DNA from: Verrucomicrobiaceae bacterium | GTDB taxonomy: Bacteria > Verrucomicrobiota > Verrucomicrobiia > Verrucomicrobiales > Akkermansiaceae | Reading direction: 5' to 3' | NCBI GenBank assembly: GCA_027483005.1 | Contig: JAIXVN010000231.1 | Location: 1-7,751 of the forward strand | Length of the DNA stretch: 7,751 nucleotides | Part shown: positions 5,703-7,751 of the stretch, one piece after another | How the letters are laid out: every line of letters starts with the position of its first letter | How positions within the stretch are numbered: position 1 is the stretch's first letter | The notes under the pieces: model-generated | Seen by the model: the letters and a program-made list of their open reading frames with translations, nothing else | Told to the model about the DNA's origin: nothing | The model's database searches: none | Position numbers and translations under genes: made by a program

Positions 5703-7751
5703 TCAGGCGTCGAGCCTGAGGGCCGCTTTCTGGGCGGCGGTCTTGGCTTCGAGCTTGCCGACATCGTCCGCGCTGGTGAGGCGCATGCCGACCGGCTTCG
5801 AAACCCCGAACTCCTCCATCGTGACGCCATACATCACGTCGGCGCGGGCCATGGTCCGCTTCGAGTGGGTGACGATGATGAACTGGCTGTGGTCGATGAA
5901 GCGGTCCAGCACCTTGACGAAGCGGTTGATGTTCGACTCGTCGAGCGGGGCATCGAGCTCGTCGAGCACGCAGAACGGGCTGGGCTTGATCATGTAGATC
6001 GAGAACAGCAGCGCGACGGCGGTCATCGAACGTTCGCCACCGGAGAGCAGCGTGATCGACTGCAGCTTCTTGCCCGGCGGCTTGGCGATGACCTCGATGC
6101 CGGATTCGAGCGGATCGCTTTCATCGAGCAGCATCAGGTCGGCCTGGCCCTTCTCGCCGAAGAGTTCCTTGAACATCTCCCGGAAGTTGGTGCGGACCTG
6201 GGCGAAGGTTTCGGCGAAGCGGCGCTGGGTTTCCTCGTTGATGCGCTCGATGACTTCGAGCAGCTCGGTCTTCGAACGGACGAGGTCGTCGTGCTGGCCA
6301 CGGAGGAAGCTGTGGCGCTCCTCGAGCTCGTCGTATTCCTCGATGGCGTCGAGATTGACCGGTCCCATCGAATCGAGGCGGCGCTTGAGGTCGTTGACGA
6401 TCGATTCGACAAAGGTCCAGTCGGGTTCGCCGGTCATGTCGCCCGGGATCTCGATGGCCTCCTCGGCCTTGGTGTTGACCACCACGGTCGGCATTTCCTC
6501 GTCCTCTTCATCGGAGGCGACGACGGTCTCGCGCCCGCCGCGTGCCTGCTGGGCCTTTTGCGAGGCGATGCAGAGCAGCAGCGCATGGGCATCGGGCTCG
6601 AAGGTGGCGATCTCGATCTGATGGCGCTCCTGGATGGTCTGGACGAGGCTTTCGAGACGGAGCTCAAGCTTGGTCATCGCGACCTCCTCGCGGCCCTTCT
6701 GCTCGTTGACCTTCGAGAACTGGCGGCGCAGGTCGCCGAGCACGGCTTCCGCCTGTTCGATGACGGCGAGCAGTCCGTTGCGGCCTTCGGAGCGGGTGTT
6801 GATTTCGGTCTGGAGATCGTCGGCCTCGTAGCGATGCGTTTCACACTGCTCGTAAAGCGCGGCACTTTCAGCGGTGGCGGCCTCGATGCGCTGCTCGAAG
6901 ATCTCGATTTCCGACTCGCGACGCAGGCTGACCTCGCGGAGTTCGGCCAGACGGGCCTCCATCGGCTTCTGCTGTTCCTCGGCGGCCTGCTTGGCGCGAC
7001 GCTCGACGGCCAGCGACATGCGCAGTTCGTTGAGCCCTTCAGCGAATTCCATCTCACGGCGCGCGGCGGCATCGGCTTCGGCCTGGAGACGACGCTGATC
7101 GGCATCGAGTGCCTCCAAACGCTCACGTGCGGAGGCGAGTTCGTGTTCCAGCGTCTCGCGTGCTTCGGCGGCGTTGCGTTCGCGCTGATCGAGTTCGCCG
7201 CGTTCCCAGCGGACGTTGGTGAGCTTGGTCTCGAAATTCTCGACCTCGCGGGTGGCCAGGCTGAGCTGACCTTGAAGCGTGGAAACCTCCACCTTCTGGC
7301 GCTGGAGACGCTCGCGGGTGACCTCGACCTCTTCCTGGAGTTCGGTCAGGCGGCCTTCGAGTTCCTTGACCTTGTTGCGGGCCTCTTCCTCGGCGGCGGT
7401 GAGCTCCGCGACCTCGGCTTCCAGTGAGCGGACCTCGTTCTGGCGCTCCAGCACCGAGGCCGAACCGTCGCCGGCCACCCCACCGCGCATCACGCCTTCC
7501 TTGCCCAACAGCTCGCCCTGGATCGTGGCGAACGTCGTGCCCGGAAGCGAAGCGCGGAGTCTAACAGCGGTGGCGATGTCCGGCACGATGAGCACGTCAT
7601 CAAGGAGACGCTCGATCACGGCGGTGACGCGATTGTCGATGACCTCATTGGAGGCCCCGCGATAGGCGGTATTGACCGACACGACGGGCGGGTCAACCTG
7701 CGGCACTTCGCGCACGGGCATGTTGAACAGGGCAGCGATGCCTCCAACAAC
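5703..7751 (-). CDS. smc: chromosome segregation/condensation ATPase SMC, C-terminal half
   Basis: The reading frame enters from the right edge already open, so the apparent ATG at 7721 is internal; 682 C-terminal residues are present. SMC is an ABC-type ATPase that dimerises at a hinge and, with ScpA/ScpB (not in view), compacts and segregates the chromosome. Order of parts: second half of the hinge (7751 to about 7470, ending TIQGELLGKEGVMRGG), a long Glu/Arg/Ala-rich coiled coil (about 7460-6600), an acidic non-coiled stretch (6417-6593), a returning coil with GPVNLDAIEEYDELEERHSF, then the C-terminal head. The head carries the ABC signature LLSGGE (6033-6050), Walker B with D-loop (FCVLDELDAPLDE, 5937-5975) and the switch His of VTH (5865-5867), followed by DVMYGVTMEEFGVSKP. 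All catalytic motifs of the C-terminal head are intact. The N-terminal Walker A lies outside the window. The gene is followed by a hairpin. Confidence 0.97.
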   Translation of the reverse strand, partial: VVGGIAALFNMPVREVPQVDPPVVSVNTAYRGASNEVIDNRVTAVIERLLDDVLIVPDIATAVRLRASLPGTTFATIQGELLGKEGVMRGGVAGDGSASVLERQNEVRSLEAEVAELTAAEEEARNKVKELEGRLTELQEEVEVTRERLQRQKVEVSTLQGQLSLATREVENFETKLTNVRWERGELDQRERNAAEARETLEHELASARERLEALDADQRRLQAEADAAARREMEFAEGLNELRMSLAVERRAKQAAEEQQKPMEARLAELREVSLRRESEIEIFEQRIEAATAESAALYEQCETHRYEADDLQTEINTRSEGRNGLLAVIEQAEAVLGDLRRQFSKVNEQKGREEVAMTKLELRLESLVQTIQERHQIEIATFEPDAHALLLCIASQKAQQARGGRETVVASDEEDEEMPTVVVNTKAEEAIEIPGDMTGEPDWTFVESIVNDLKRRLDSMGPVNLDAIEEYDELEERHSFLRGQHDDLVRSKTELLEVIERINEETQRRFAETFAQVRTNFREMFKELFGEKGQADLMLLDESDPLESGIEVIAKPPGKKLQSITLLSGGERSMTAVALLFSIYMIKPSPFCVLDELDAPLDESNINRFVKVLDRFIDHSQFIIVTHSKRTMARADVMYGVTMEEFGVSKPVGMRLTSADDVGKLEAKTAAQKAALRLDA
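6417..6593 (-). other. acidic low-complexity insert in the SMC coiled-coil arm
   Basis: Within smc, about 59 residues between the helical ERHQIEIATF segment and the VNDLKRRLDSMGPVNLDAI segment do not read as coiled coil. They contain ASDEEDEEMPTVVV and a Pro/Gly-containing EIPGDMTGEPDW. In the bacterial SMC proteins I remember, the coil runs nearly directly into the GPVNL segment. This looks like a flexible acidic linker or protein-contact site inserted in the arm near the head; its limits are approximate. Confidence 0.55.

Noticed and set aside
5865..7427. 520-codon open frame on the plus strand opposite smc
   Set aside because: Its Leu/Asp/Gly-rich translation has no family resemblance and mirrors the GC-rich codons of smc, whose motifs are unmistakable on the other strand.
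7719..7721. ATG as the start of the smc reading frame
   Set aside because: The frame stays open to the window edge and the protein before and after it is hinge sequence, so this is an internal Met.

Overview
The window (7.75 kb, GC by eye in the low-to-mid 60s apart from one gene) is chromosomal bacterial DNA holding six protein genes, two of which run off the ends. The gene set is an exported clan GH-D type glycosidase, a phosphate-acyltransferase family protein, a PHP-type histidinol phosphatase, a divergent alkaline-phosphatase-superfamily hydrolase and SMC. Together with the lack of clear Shine-Dalgarno sequences at every visible start, this fits a Verrucomicrobiota or Planctomycetota-like bacterium. 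That placement is an inference from gene style; no rRNA or other decisive marker is present.

Layout. 1-1352 (-): N-terminal 450 residues of a secreted GH36-like glycosidase, cut by the left edge. 1444-2517 (-): stand-alone phosphate acetyl/butyryltransferase family protein. 2518-2591: short divergent intergenic space. 2592-3386 (+): HisJ-type histidinol phosphatase with a GTG start. 3397-3855 (+): an unrecognised, strongly acidic 152-residue protein whose GC (about 50%) is well below its neighbours. 3865-5223 (-): alkaline phosphatase superfamily protein of the type I remember from ebo gene clusters, convergent with the previous gene and only 9 bp away. 5224-5702: the only sizeable non-coding stretch, with a 12-bp palindrome and a strong G/C-rich hairpin. 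5703-7751 (-): C-terminal 682 residues of the chromosome-condensation ATPase SMC, from the second half of the hinge to the ATPase head, cut by the right edge.

The genes do not form one pathway. Possible transcription units are phosphate acyltransferase to glycosidase (-, 91-bp gap) and hisJ to the small acidic protein (+, 10-bp gap). The phosphatase and smc are probably separate units, with the hairpin downstream of smc as the likely end of its transcript.

I found no CRISPR array, insertion sequence, tRNA or rRNA, and no convincing new multi-gene system. The most interesting points are active-site departures in two enzymes (phosphate acyltransferase and alkaline-phosphatase-like), an acidic insert in the SMC arm, and the low-GC acidic orphan gene behind hisJ.
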